Assembly (NCBI GenBank): GCA_937958345.1
Contig: CALGNW010000039.1
Span: 1-13,703, forward strand
Source of the DNA: an uncultured Neomegalonema sp.
GTDB taxonomy: Bacteria > Pseudomonadota > Alphaproteobacteria > Rhodobacterales > Rhodobacteraceae
Direction of reading: 5' to 3'
DNA length: 13,703 nucleotides
The notes below the pieces were generated by a model. That model worked only from the letters and a program-made list of their open reading frames with translations. It was not told the origin of the DNA and did not search any database. The translations under genes were made by a program, and so were the position numbers. Below, in pieces: positions 7,124 through 13,703 of the stretch. The first letter of the stretch is position 1, and every line of letters starts with the position of its first letter.

Positions 7124-9595
7124 CTACTGCCGACGGGGTTTTACGCGATTGGTTGGGGCAGCTGCCGTCGGGTCCTCGGGCCACGGATGTCGCGGATAAC
7201 GGCCTCGCATATCTTTGCGGACATCGGCGTAAGAATTCGACCAAAAGCCCGGCAGATCGCCCGTTACCTGCACGGGACGCCTTGCGGGTGACAAGAAACG
7301 GATAAGAAGCGGGACATTTCCGTTGCAGATCGCCGGATGCCGGGTCTCGCCGAACATTTCCTGAATTCGCACTTCCAGAGCGGGCGGATCCTGCGCGTAA
7401 TCGATTTTTGCCTTCGTCCCCGCTGGTGTATCGAATGAAGGCGGGGCGAGTTGATCCAGCAGTTGCCGTTGATCCCAGCTCAACATGCCGCTGAGGATTG
7501 AAACCAGATCGAGCGTGGCCAGATCGGCTTCTTTCCGCACCGAACCGAGGTGAGGTTTCAGCCATTCATCCAAGCCGTCCGTCAGGGCGGAATCAGACCA
7601 ATCGGGCAGATCAGCGCCCCCTTGCTCGCGCGCCCATCGGGCACGATTGCGGAACCTTTCCGCGGAGCCGGACCACGGCAGGCAAGCCAAACCAAGACCG
7701 CGCACGCCGTCTGAGGCGGCAGCGGCGATGCTCTCCCCGTCCGCATTCTTCCACGGCATATCATCCAATACCAACGCGCCCAAGCGTCGTCGGAGACGCG
7801 CATCAACGGTGCGGTTACGCGGATTCCACAGGCATTCCTGAACTTCTATGATCCGGTCGGCAAAGAGTGTATCAATCTCGGCGCGGGACAGGGCCGCAGC
7901 CAATCTTATCTTGGCCTCTCGCGGATTTCCGTCGAGTTCGGCAATAGCCAGATAAGGCTCGCCGGCAAGAGCATCCGCCGTGTCGTAAAAGACTGCTCCT
8001 TTGCCACCAGCCATAGCGTAGCGCGGCGCATCGCCCTTGCGGCGTTTGGCAACGCGATCCGGAAAGGCAAGCGCAACCAGATAGCCCGCAGACAGGGTCG
8101 TCCGGTCATTTTGCCCTTTCCGCAGCCGCTTTGCGGAAACTGCGATGCGTTGCAGCGAACCGCGATCTTTGACCGATGAACGAGCACGCAATGCCTCCAG
8201 CCTCAAGGCGACATCCGTTCCGGCCCCCTGCAGGGGGTCACGCTCCTCCAGAAGCGCTGCCAGATCAGCCGCCTGACCGCCCGCACCCGCTTCGCGGCCC
8301 TTCATCAGCAAATGGGCCAAGCGCGGATGTAGAGGCATTTCAGCCATCGCCTTGCCATGCGCGGTCGGTTGACCGTCCGCGGAAATCGCGCCGATCGAAC
8401 GGAGAAGGCCAAGGGCCTGATCAAATGCATTTTCGGGCGGCGCATCAAGCCAACACAATGCGGACGGGTCGCGTATGCCCCATACGGCAAGGTCCAGCGC
8501 CAGCGGCGCGAGATCGGCGTCCATTATCTCAGGAGGATCGGCGGCGGCGAAGCCTCCCTCTTCGCCCTTGGTCCAAAGCCGATAGCAGACTCCTGGCTCG
8601 GTCCGCCCTGCCCGTCCCCTGCGCTGGTCGGCAGATGCCCTTGAAACCCGTCTCGTTATCAAGCGTGTCATGCCCGCCCCGGCATCAAACAACGCCCGCC
8701 GAGACAAACCGCCATCAATGACGATCCTGACACCCTGAATCGTCAATGACGTTTCGGCAATCGCCGTGGCCAGAACCACCCGCCGTCTGCCATCAGCGGC
8801 GGGTTGGAGTGCCAGACGCTGCGCAGTGAACGGCAAACCACCGTGAATGGGCCGAACGTCAAATTCGCCGCCGCCAAGAAGGCCCTGAACCTTGTCAATC
8901 TCTCGGACGCCCGGCAGGAAAACGAGAACGTCACCGTCTTCATCTTCGATCGCCTGAACGATGCAGACTGCAACCGCACGCTCGAAGGCATCGCGCGGGC
9001 TGTTTTGAGTCTTCCACGGTTTATCCAGCCAGCGTGTTTCCACGGGAAAAGCGCGCCCGTCAGAGCGCACGACCGGAGCATCCCCCATCACCGCGCGCAC
9101 CGCCTCGCCATCGAGCGTCGCGGACATAACCAAAAGGCGCAGGTCGTCCCTTAGGACCGATTGCGCGTCGAGACATAGCGCCAAGCCAAGATCGGCATGG
9201 ATTGATCGTTCGTGGTACTCGTCAAATATAACGGCTGCGACGTTTTCCAGCGCAGGGTCGCGCTGCATTCGGCGGGTGAGAATGCCCTCGGTAATCACTT
9301 CAATCCGAGTCTTTGCCGAAACTGCGCTTTCGTGGCGAATGGAATACCCGACGGTCCGACCAACCGGCTCACCCAGAACGGAGGCCATGCGTTCGGCTGC
9401 CGCACGCGCCGCAACGCGCCTCGGTTCCAGCATCAAGATCCGGCCCTTGGCCCACGGTTCGCCCAAGAGGGCAAGCGGAACGCCTGTTGTTTTACCGGCC
9501 CCCGGCGGCGCGATCAGGACCGCATTCGGAGCGCGCCGAAGCGCCGCCGTTAACTCCGGCAGCGCCTCATCAATAGGGAGGGTCGGTGATGACAT
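7124..9595 (-). CDS. hrpB: ATP-dependent helicase HrpB
   Basis: An 823-residue DEAH-type helicase of the HrpA/HrpB family, close to the usual 810-830 residues. Motifs in order are Walker A APPGAGKTTG (29-38), the LEPRRVAARA motif Ia (57-66), Walker B box DEYH (125-128), SAT (158-160), VLATAIAETSLTI (274-286) and QRRGRAGR motif VI (324-331). The HrpB-specific C-terminal domain follows, ending in the typical RYPRHPWPEDP segment. The exact role of HrpB in bacteria is not settled; RNA metabolism is assumed from family membership. The box reads DEYH where many homologues have DEFH, a conservative change. The ATG at 9595 has only a weak Shine-Dalgarno, so translation may depend on the gene 43 bases upstream. 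No frameshift is seen. Confidence 0.95.
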   Translation of the reverse strand: MSSPTLPIDEALPELTAALRRAPNAVLIAPPGAGKTTGVPLALLGEPWAKGRILMLEPRRVAARAAAERMASVLGEPVGRTVGYSIRHESAVSAKTRIEVITEGILTRRMQRDPALENVAAVIFDEYHERSIHADLGLALCLDAQSVLRDDLRLLVMSATLDGEAVRAVMGDAPVVRSDGRAFPVETRWLDKPWKTQNSPRDAFERAVAVCIVQAIEDEDGDVLVFLPGVREIDKVQGLLGGGEFDVRPIHGGLPFTAQRLALQPAADGRRRVVLATAIAETSLTIQGVRIVIDGGLSRRALFDAGAGMTRLITRRVSRASADQRRGRAGRTEPGVCYRLWTKGEEGGFAAADPPEIMDADLAPLALDLAVWGIRDPSALCWLDAPPENAFDQALGLLRSIGAISADGQPTAHGKAMAEMPLHPRLAHLLMKGREAGAGGQAADLAALLEERDPLQGAGTDVALRLEALRARSSVKDRGSLQRIAVSAKRLRKGQNDRTTLSAGYLVALAFPDRVAKRRKGDAPRYAMAGGKGAVFYDTADALAGEPYLAIAELDGNPREAKIRLAAALSRAEIDTLFADRIIEVQECLWNPRNRTVDARLRRRLGALVLDDMPWKNADGESIAAAASDGVRGLGLACLPWSGSAERFRNRARWAREQGGADLPDWSDSALTDGLDEWLKPHLGSVRKEADLATLDLVSILSGMLSWDQRQLLDQLAPPSFDTPAGTKAKIDYAQDPPALEVRIQEMFGETRHPAICNGNVPLLIRFLSPARRPVQVTGDLPGFWSNSYADVRKDMRGRYPRHPWPEDPTAAAPTNRVKPRRQ

Positions 9596-9638
9596 CTTTT
9601 GCGTTATCCCGACTCATCCCCGAGACCGCAACCCTTGG

Positions 9639-11042
9639 TCAGCCGCCCCCGGCATCCTCTTCACCCAATGCCAGGGTGGTAATCTTGAAGTCTTCAGCGG
9701 AAAGACGCGGAGCATCCGCACTTACGCCTTCCGGCTTGCCACCCGGCAACGGCACTTCGGTCGTGGAGAAGCTAAAGCTGCTTTCAGCGGCTGTGCTTAC
9801 CGAAGGCGCAACCGACATTGAGCCAATCGGAACAGATGATGGCGTCATTATCGGAACCGTCTGGATCGGTGGCAACGACGCGGGACCCGGTGTCGTGAAT
9901 GATGCCGGTTTCATCCGCGGAAGAACCGTCTCATCTGCCGCAACGGCAGGATTTGTCCGCGAAGCCGGAGCGACGTTTTCAGCAGCCGGAGAGGCAACAA
10001 CCGGCGCGATCGGAGCGGCAGTTTCAGCAACAGGAGCGGCTGGCGCGACAGGAGCGGCGGGTGTTTCGATAGTCACGGCACTACCGCCCTCTGCCGGTGC
10101 GGCAGGCGGTGGTGCATAGGTGACCGTCGCCGTATCGGCTTTTGCCGGGGTGGCAGGAGCCACCGCTACAGTGCTGGCAGCCGAGTCGCCGCCAAGCGAT
10201 GCGATGTAACTGTCATAACTACCTACAGACACGTAGTTTTCACCGGTCGGCACTTCAGGTTTGGCGGTTGGCGCAACGGTTTCAGCACCCCCTGCTGCCG
10301 CAGCCCCGAAGGTCGGCTTTATCTCAGGGACGGGCGATGAAGAAGTCGCGACCACCGATGGCTTCGGCGCCACCGCGGCGATTGGCGTTGTCTGAACCGG
10401 CGGCAACGGCGTGGCTGTAGGAGCGGAAAACACAGGGGCCATACTTGCCGACATCACCTCGGGTTTCATGCGCGGCTCGGTGATCGCGGTGGTTTGGATT
10501 GGCGGCAACTGAGCTTGAACTTCGCCCACCTGAACCGTCTGGGGCGCAGTGCTCATTTCAGGCGCGACGGCAGGTGCGCTTCCGAGCGCGAACTGCGGCA
10601 CACTATCAACCGGTGCAGACGGTGGCTGCGATGCACCTATTTCCGGAGAGGCACTGACGGCCCCGCCGTCCTCTTCACCGATTGCGAGCGTCGAAACGTC
10701 AAACGCGCCGCCTCCGGCAAATTCAATTACCGGCGGCTCCATGAACTCGACGCCGTCAACAACGGGGCGCGCGAAGAAGTCCCCGCCGCCGCCGCCATCC
10801 TCTTCGCCGATAGACAGAGTTGTAACGCCCGGTCCGTCACTGTGAACAATAAAGCACGAACTGCCCTCGCAGGCGGGAGATTGAACTCCCGACATGCTGC
10901 CTGCCGACTGAGGTGCGGCGGGCTGAGCGGCCTCGAATTTTGCAGCAACATCAGATGCGGAAGCCGCATTTGCCGCGCCAGCCCCTTGCGACGCAGCAGA
11001 CGTCACCGGGTCGAGATTAAAGCTAAACGTTACACTAGACAC
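9639..11042 (-). CDS. Ala/Pro-rich low-complexity protein with three [TS]TLxxGEED motifs, unknown function
   Basis: I do not recognise this 467-residue protein as a named family. It is mostly Ala, Pro, Val, Thr and Ser, with no signal peptide, membrane segment or enzyme domain, so it is probably disordered. Three copies of a sharp motif stand out: TTLSIGEED at 74-82, STLAIGEED at 117-125 and TTLALGEED at 455-463, each followed by a Gly-containing tail. They match TTxxxxEE, the core of group 2 graspetides such as plesiocin. A second repeat, LPP(I/V)QT(T/V)xI, occurs at 179, 213 and 390, and PRMKP at 190 and 375. The CEGSSC pair (58-63) and an aromatic island, SVGSYDSYIASLG (272-284), break the monotony. 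GTG 11042 has AGGAG six bases upstream, supporting real translation. No ATP-grasp gene is in the window. Confidence 0.8.
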   Translation of the reverse strand: MSSVTFSFNLDPVTSAASQGAGAANAASASDVAAKFEAAQPAAPQSAGSMSGVQSPACEGSSCFIVHSDGPGVTTLSIGEEDGGGGGDFFARPVVDGVEFMEPPVIEFAGGGAFDVSTLAIGEEDGGAVSASPEIGASQPPSAPVDSVPQFALGSAPAVAPEMSTAPQTVQVGEVQAQLPPIQTTAITEPRMKPEVMSASMAPVFSAPTATPLPPVQTTPIAAVAPKPSVVATSSSPVPEIKPTFGAAAAGGAETVAPTAKPEVPTGENYVSVGSYDSYIASLGGDSAASTVAVAPATPAKADTATVTYAPPPAAPAEGGSAVTIETPAAPVAPAAPVAETAAPIAPVVASPAAENVAPASRTNPAVAADETVLPRMKPASFTTPGPASLPPIQTVPIMTPSSVPIGSMSVAPSVSTAAESSFSFSTTEVPLPGGKPEGVSADAPRLSAEDFKITTLALGEEDAGGG

Positions 11043-11078
11043 AGCAAACTCCTAACGTGCGCCAAGATATTCGGCACA

Positions 11079-11107
11079 GTAGGACCGCTACGAGGCGATC
11101 AAGTCAA
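11079..11107 (-). promoter_or_regulatory. possible promoter of the TTxxxxEE protein gene
   Basis: On the minus strand CTTGACT (TTGACT at 11107-11102) is a strong -35 of the alphaproteobacterial type. After 17 bases comes TCCTAC (11084-11079), a poor -10. Transcription would start near 11072, about 30 bases before the GTG start at 11042. The promoter lies in the 101-base gap downstream of nhaA, so the gene may be transcribed separately from nhaA. Confidence 0.3.
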
Positions 11108-11143
11108 GAAAATGACCCAAAATGAAACGTCATACACCGTATG

Positions 11144-12430
11144 TTAGTTTTGTTTCTGAACGCGGCATAGCTTTCCTGCAACGATTGAGAAAATCGCAGC
11201 GGCAAATGAAAGCAGCGCGCCCATCTTTGCAGCGTCCTGAATCGGCCCGGCATCGAATGCTACCCCGGCAACAAAGAGGGCAACGGTGAAACCGATCGCC
11301 GAGATGCAACCGACGACAAACAGATCGACCGGCCTCATACCCTCCGGCAAGCCAAGCCCGAGCACGGTGTAAGCAAACTGTCCGAATGCCCAGATGCCAA
11401 GCGGTTTGCCGATAAACAGCCCCGCCAGTACCAGCCACGTTGCGCCGCCGATGGCCGAAAATTCGACACCCGCATTTGCAAATCCGAACAGAAAAAGAAT
11501 GATTTCGACCGGAACCTTGAGCGTATGTTCGAAGGCGTTCAGCGTGTCGTCGAGGTATTTCTCTGCCGCCGCAAAAATCCCGAATGCGACTTCGGCATGC
11601 GGCATTGCGGGGATAATCGGCAGTAATCCGAGCGCGGGATGTACGCCCGCCTCCTGAAACCCGTACCAGCTGAAACAGCCTGCCAGCATGAACGGCCAGA
11701 ACGAAAACTTCTCGCGCATCCATGTACTTACAGGCCGGTCCTGCTTGCCGCGATCCATGCGGCGCGGCAACCAGTTGAACAGAACATAGGACGCAAAGGC
11801 GCAGCCAATCGAGAAAAGCAGCCATATCGGCTGCAACTCGCCCTTTGAGTAGAACACGGCGATGATCGCCAAACCGATTGCATCATCGGCAATCGCCAAC
11901 AGCAGCAGGAACGTCACCGCAGGATGGCGCGCGCCGAAAACGATGCGGCCAATGAGATACGAAAACGCGATGTCAGTCGCGGTCGGAATCGCCCAGCCCT
12001 GCGAAAGATCGGACATCCGGCCAATGAGCATCGCACCGAGCAGGTAGACCGCGACCGGAACGATAACGCCACCGGCTGTTGCAAACAGCGGTGTTGCAGC
12101 CTTTCTGCCGCGCAGAGAACCATTCTTGAGTGCGACGGCCTCCCACACTTCTTTGCCGGCAAAAGCAAAGAACAGAGCCATCAGCACGTCGTTGACGAGA
12201 TAGTGCAGAGACAGGACACGTTCCGGCCCGGGGGCGACCAACTCTGCCGCGCCCTTACCGTAGGTTTTTGCCCAGTACTCGTAGGGCGCACCGACAATAT
12301 CGTTCGCCCAAATCGGGTGTTCGATCAGATGGTGGTAACTGTGAGGATCGGTATTCGCCCAGACCAAGGCGATGATTGCACCGATTATCAAGAGCAGCGA
12401 ATAATCCTGCAAAAACCGCCAAACGCGCAT
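11144..12430 (-). CDS. nhaA: Na+/H+ antiporter NhaA
   Basis: A 428-residue inner-membrane antiporter that exports Na+ (or Li+) in exchange for H+, serving sodium and pH homeostasis. Hydrophobic helices alternate with short loops throughout. The ion-binding region is clear: IPTATDIAFS with Asp153 (corresponding to E. coli Asp133) and LLLLAIADDAIGLAII with Asp182/Asp183 (corresponding to Asp163/Asp164). IGKPLGIWAF carries the conserved lysine of helix X. The loop after the first helix (about 28-75) is longer than in E. coli, which helps explain 428 against 388 residues. ATG 12430 is chosen because GGGGAA precedes it and the protein begins MRVWRFLQDYSLLLIIGAII. An open frame extends further upstream to 12646, but that part overlaps the divergent gene and is not NhaA-like. 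Confidence 0.94.
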   Translation of the reverse strand: MRVWRFLQDYSLLLIIGAIIALVWANTDPHSYHHLIEHPIWANDIVGAPYEYWAKTYGKGAAELVAPGPERVLSLHYLVNDVLMALFFAFAGKEVWEAVALKNGSLRGRKAATPLFATAGGVIVPVAVYLLGAMLIGRMSDLSQGWAIPTATDIAFSYLIGRIVFGARHPAVTFLLLLAIADDAIGLAIIAVFYSKGELQPIWLLFSIGCAFASYVLFNWLPRRMDRGKQDRPVSTWMREKFSFWPFMLAGCFSWYGFQEAGVHPALGLLPIIPAMPHAEVAFGIFAAAEKYLDDTLNAFEHTLKVPVEIILFLFGFANAGVEFSAIGGATWLVLAGLFIGKPLGIWAFGQFAYTVLGLGLPEGMRPVDLFVVGCISAIGFTVALFVAGVAFDAGPIQDAAKMGALLSFAAAIFSIVAGKLCRVQKQN

Positions 12431-12538
12431 ACTTATTCCCCGAACAACTCGTTCCGTGAGATTTAGGCATAGAACGCGAGACCGTTTCAAACAACAGTCA
12501 CTAGGATATTCGTTGAATAAAGAGGGATTCGCTCGGCT

Positions 12539-13147
12539 GTGGAAGACGATTTTGGCACTCTGTTTAAATCGATCAGAGCCTGCACCGATTGCGGCGAGCG
12601 GTTTGCGCAGACGAAAACCTCGCATCAGCCAAACCCGATTTTTCAAGTTTCAAGCTCTGCGCGGCTGTGCATTGCCGGACAGGCGCCGGGCCTTCGCGCA
12701 CACACGTCCGGCAAGCCCTTTACCGACCCTTCCGGTGTGAGATTGCGCCAATGGATGGGAATTGACGAGACGGCTTTCTACGACGCGGAGAAGCTCGCAA
12801 TCGCGCCCATGGCTTTCTGTTTCCCGGGATACAATGCGAAGGGCCACGACCTTCCGCCTCCTCCCCAATGTGCCAAGCGGTGGCGAAACGACTTGTTCAG
12901 GGCGTTGCCGCAAATTGAGCTGATCGTAACGGTCGGCAAGCCTGCATTGGCGTGGCATCGCCCTGACATGAAGGCAAAGTTGCTGGGCGAGGCAGTTGCC
13001 GGCGGAATTGTTGATGACGGGAAAATTCCTGTCTTGCCTTTGCCGCATCCGTCATGGCGAAATAACGCGTGGCTGAAAGGAAATCCGTGGTTCGAAACCG
13101 ATATATTGCCTGTACTTCGGGCCGAGGTGGCGCGGCTCGTGCGCTGA
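12539..13147 (+). CDS. uracil-DNA glycosylase superfamily protein, probable 4Fe-4S type
   Basis: A 202-residue DNA-repair type protein. Motif A is GQAPGLRAHTSGKPFTDPSG (47-66), followed by RLRQWMGI (68-75); motif B is HPSW with His170 (170-173). Four cysteines, Cys15 and Cys18 (CTDC), Cys94 and Cys111, reproduce the C-x2-C plus C-x16-C layout of family 4 glycosylases, so a 4Fe-4S cluster is likely. Classical family 4 motif A reads GEAPGxxED; here it is GQAPGLRAH, with the acidic residues replaced, so the catalytic mechanism or substrate may differ from standard uracil removal. The start is GTG 12539, but the AGAGGG site is 12 bases away, so it is not secure. The gene diverges from nhaA across 108 bases and overlaps the next gene by 61 bases. 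Confidence 0.85.
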   Translation: MEDDFGTLFKSIRACTDCGERFAQTKTSHQPNPIFQVSSSARLCIAGQAPGLRAHTSGKPFTDPSGVRLRQWMGIDETAFYDAEKLAIAPMAFCFPGYNAKGHDLPPPPQCAKRWRNDLFRALPQIELIVTVGKPALAWHRPDMKAKLLGEAVAGGIVDDGKIPVLPLPHPSWRNNAWLKGNPWFETDILPVLRAEVARLVR

Positions 13148-13703
13148 TCGCGCTTTGCGCTCTGGGCTTGGCGGCTTGCGCAAAACCTGACGGGATGGGC
13201 GGGGCCATCGAGGCGGATCTTACGCAGGTTTCCGAAAGTTCCGATGCGCGCCGCGAATACCGGCTTGGCACGGGTGCAACGAGCATCGCTGTAACCGAAT
13301 GGCGGCCAACGGCAGAACCCGTGGCGGTCATCCTCGCGGTGCATGGCTATGGCGATTATGGCTCCAGCACGTTCTCAACAGCGGCAGAAGAATGGGCCGA
13401 ACTCGGGATTGTGACTTACGCTTATGATCAGCGGGGTTTCGGCAGAAACCCAAGCAATGGCGATTGGCCGGGGCATGATGCACTCATCACCGATCTGACG
13501 ACTGTGGCGGCACTGATACGGCGGCAGCACCCAGCCAAACCGCTGACACTTATCGGTCACAGCATGGGCGGCGGCGTCGTCACGGCGGCACTGGGCGAGA
13601 CAGAAATCGACGTCAACCGAGCCGTTTTGCTCGCGCCTGCCCTCTGGGGCGGAGACAATCTCAGCCCGTTTTTGCGGGCCATGGCGCATACGGCACACAC
13701 CCT
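13087..13703 (+). CDS. alpha/beta hydrolase lipoprotein (lysophospholipase-like), 3' end beyond the window
   Basis: The first 205 residues of a serine hydrolase; the stop lies past the right edge. The N-terminus has basic residues (MVRNRY...RGGAARA), a hydrophobic stretch (ALIALCALGL, 19-28) and a lipobox LAAC with Cys31, so it should be a lipid-anchored, cell-envelope protein. The catalytic fold shows HGYGDYG (86-92, oxyanion-hole region), AYDQRGFGRN, and the nucleophile elbow GHSMGG (157-162) with Ser159. The wording resembles monoacylglycerol lipase/lysophospholipase enzymes (Hydrolase_4), but the substrate is unknown, and the catalytic Asp and His are beyond the window. The start GTG 13087 lies inside the preceding gene, with AAGGA at 13077-13081 well placed. 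The frames overlap by 61 bases, which suggests coupled translation. Confidence 0.87.
   Translation, partial: MVRNRYIACTSGRGGAARALIALCALGLAACAKPDGMGGAIEADLTQVSESSDARREYRLGTGATSIAVTEWRPTAEPVAVILAVHGYGDYGSSTFSTAAEEWAELGIVTYAYDQRGFGRNPSNGDWPGHDALITDLTTVAALIRRQHPAKPLTLIGHSMGGGVVTAALGETEIDVNRAVLLAPALWGGDNLSPFLRAMAHTAHT

Noticed and set aside
9586..10119. Gly/Ala-rich plus-strand frame opposite the low-complexity protein, and a similar one at 10494-11147
   Set aside because: Low-complexity GC-rich coding DNA leaves the other strand open; the minus strand frame has a good Shine-Dalgarno, a proper stop and ordered repeats, whereas these have none.
11131..11143. Short inverted repeat CATAC-3-GTATG just after the nhaA stop, as a possible terminator
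   Set aside because: The stem is only five pairs, is AT-rich and is not followed by a run of T on the minus strand, so it does not meet the standard for an intrinsic terminator.
12466..12494. TTGTTT-17-TATGCC as a promoter for nhaA
   Set aside because: The -10 matches only half of the consensus; it cannot be distinguished from chance in a 108-base gap.
12431..12646. N-terminal extension of NhaA by 72 residues
   Set aside because: The extension is basic and not membrane-like, overlaps the divergent glycosylase gene, and the ATG at 12430 has a good ribosome site and the normal NhaA start.
1..13703. Prophage, insertion sequence, CRISPR or toxin-antitoxin content
   Set aside because: No transposase, integrase, phage, cas or toxin-like product, no terminal inverted repeats and no regularly spaced repeat array were found on either strand.

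Overview
The window looks like a chromosomal segment of an alphaproteobacterium, most likely of the Rhodobacterales/Roseobacter type. The evidence is an ethylmalonyl-CoA mutase gene (hallmark of the ethylmalonyl-CoA route of acetate assimilation), alphaproteobacterial-type PncB, HrpB and NhaA, a moderate-to-high GC content with AT-rich gene starts, and several GTG starts with good Shine-Dalgarno sites. I see no tRNA, rRNA, insertion sequence, integrase or CRISPR array. Gene density is high and no gap between genes exceeds about 260 bases.

Left part (1-3933): the 5' end of ecm runs leftward out of the window and is divergent from pncB (nicotinate phosphoribosyltransferase). Their shared 260-base intergenic region holds TTGC palindromes near ecm and phased GAGTTTTC repeats near pncB. 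Next come an LldD-like FMN alpha-hydroxy-acid dehydrogenase and, 15 bases later, an exported TPR protein, probably one operon. A small exported two-cysteine protein (3944-4324, minus) converges on it.

Middle (4437-9595): an isolated phnN (ribose 1,5-bisphosphate phosphokinase) is followed 12 bases later by a glutathione S-transferase-like gene. A minus-strand run follows: glutamate dehydrogenase (extended -10 promoter) and, upstream of it, the helicase hrpB.

Right part (9639-13703): a 467-residue Ala/Pro-rich protein of unknown function carries three copies of a [TS]TL(A/S)(I/L)GEED motif. This matches the TTxxxxEE core of group 2 graspetides (ester-crosslinked ribosomal peptides), but no ATP-grasp ligase is present in the window. 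It is the most unusual item here. Upstream on the same strand is nhaA (Na+/H+ antiporter). Divergent from nhaA are a probable 4Fe-4S uracil-DNA glycosylase superfamily protein and, overlapping its end by 61 bases, an alpha/beta hydrolase lipoprotein gene that runs off the right edge.

Most genes are ordinary housekeeping and central metabolism (C2/C3 assimilation, NAD salvage, PRPP supply, nitrogen metabolism, RNA helicase, sodium/pH homeostasis, base-excision repair). They do not form one pathway. The candidate new biology is the TTxxxxEE protein, followed by the ecm/pncB intergenic region and the variant glycosylase.
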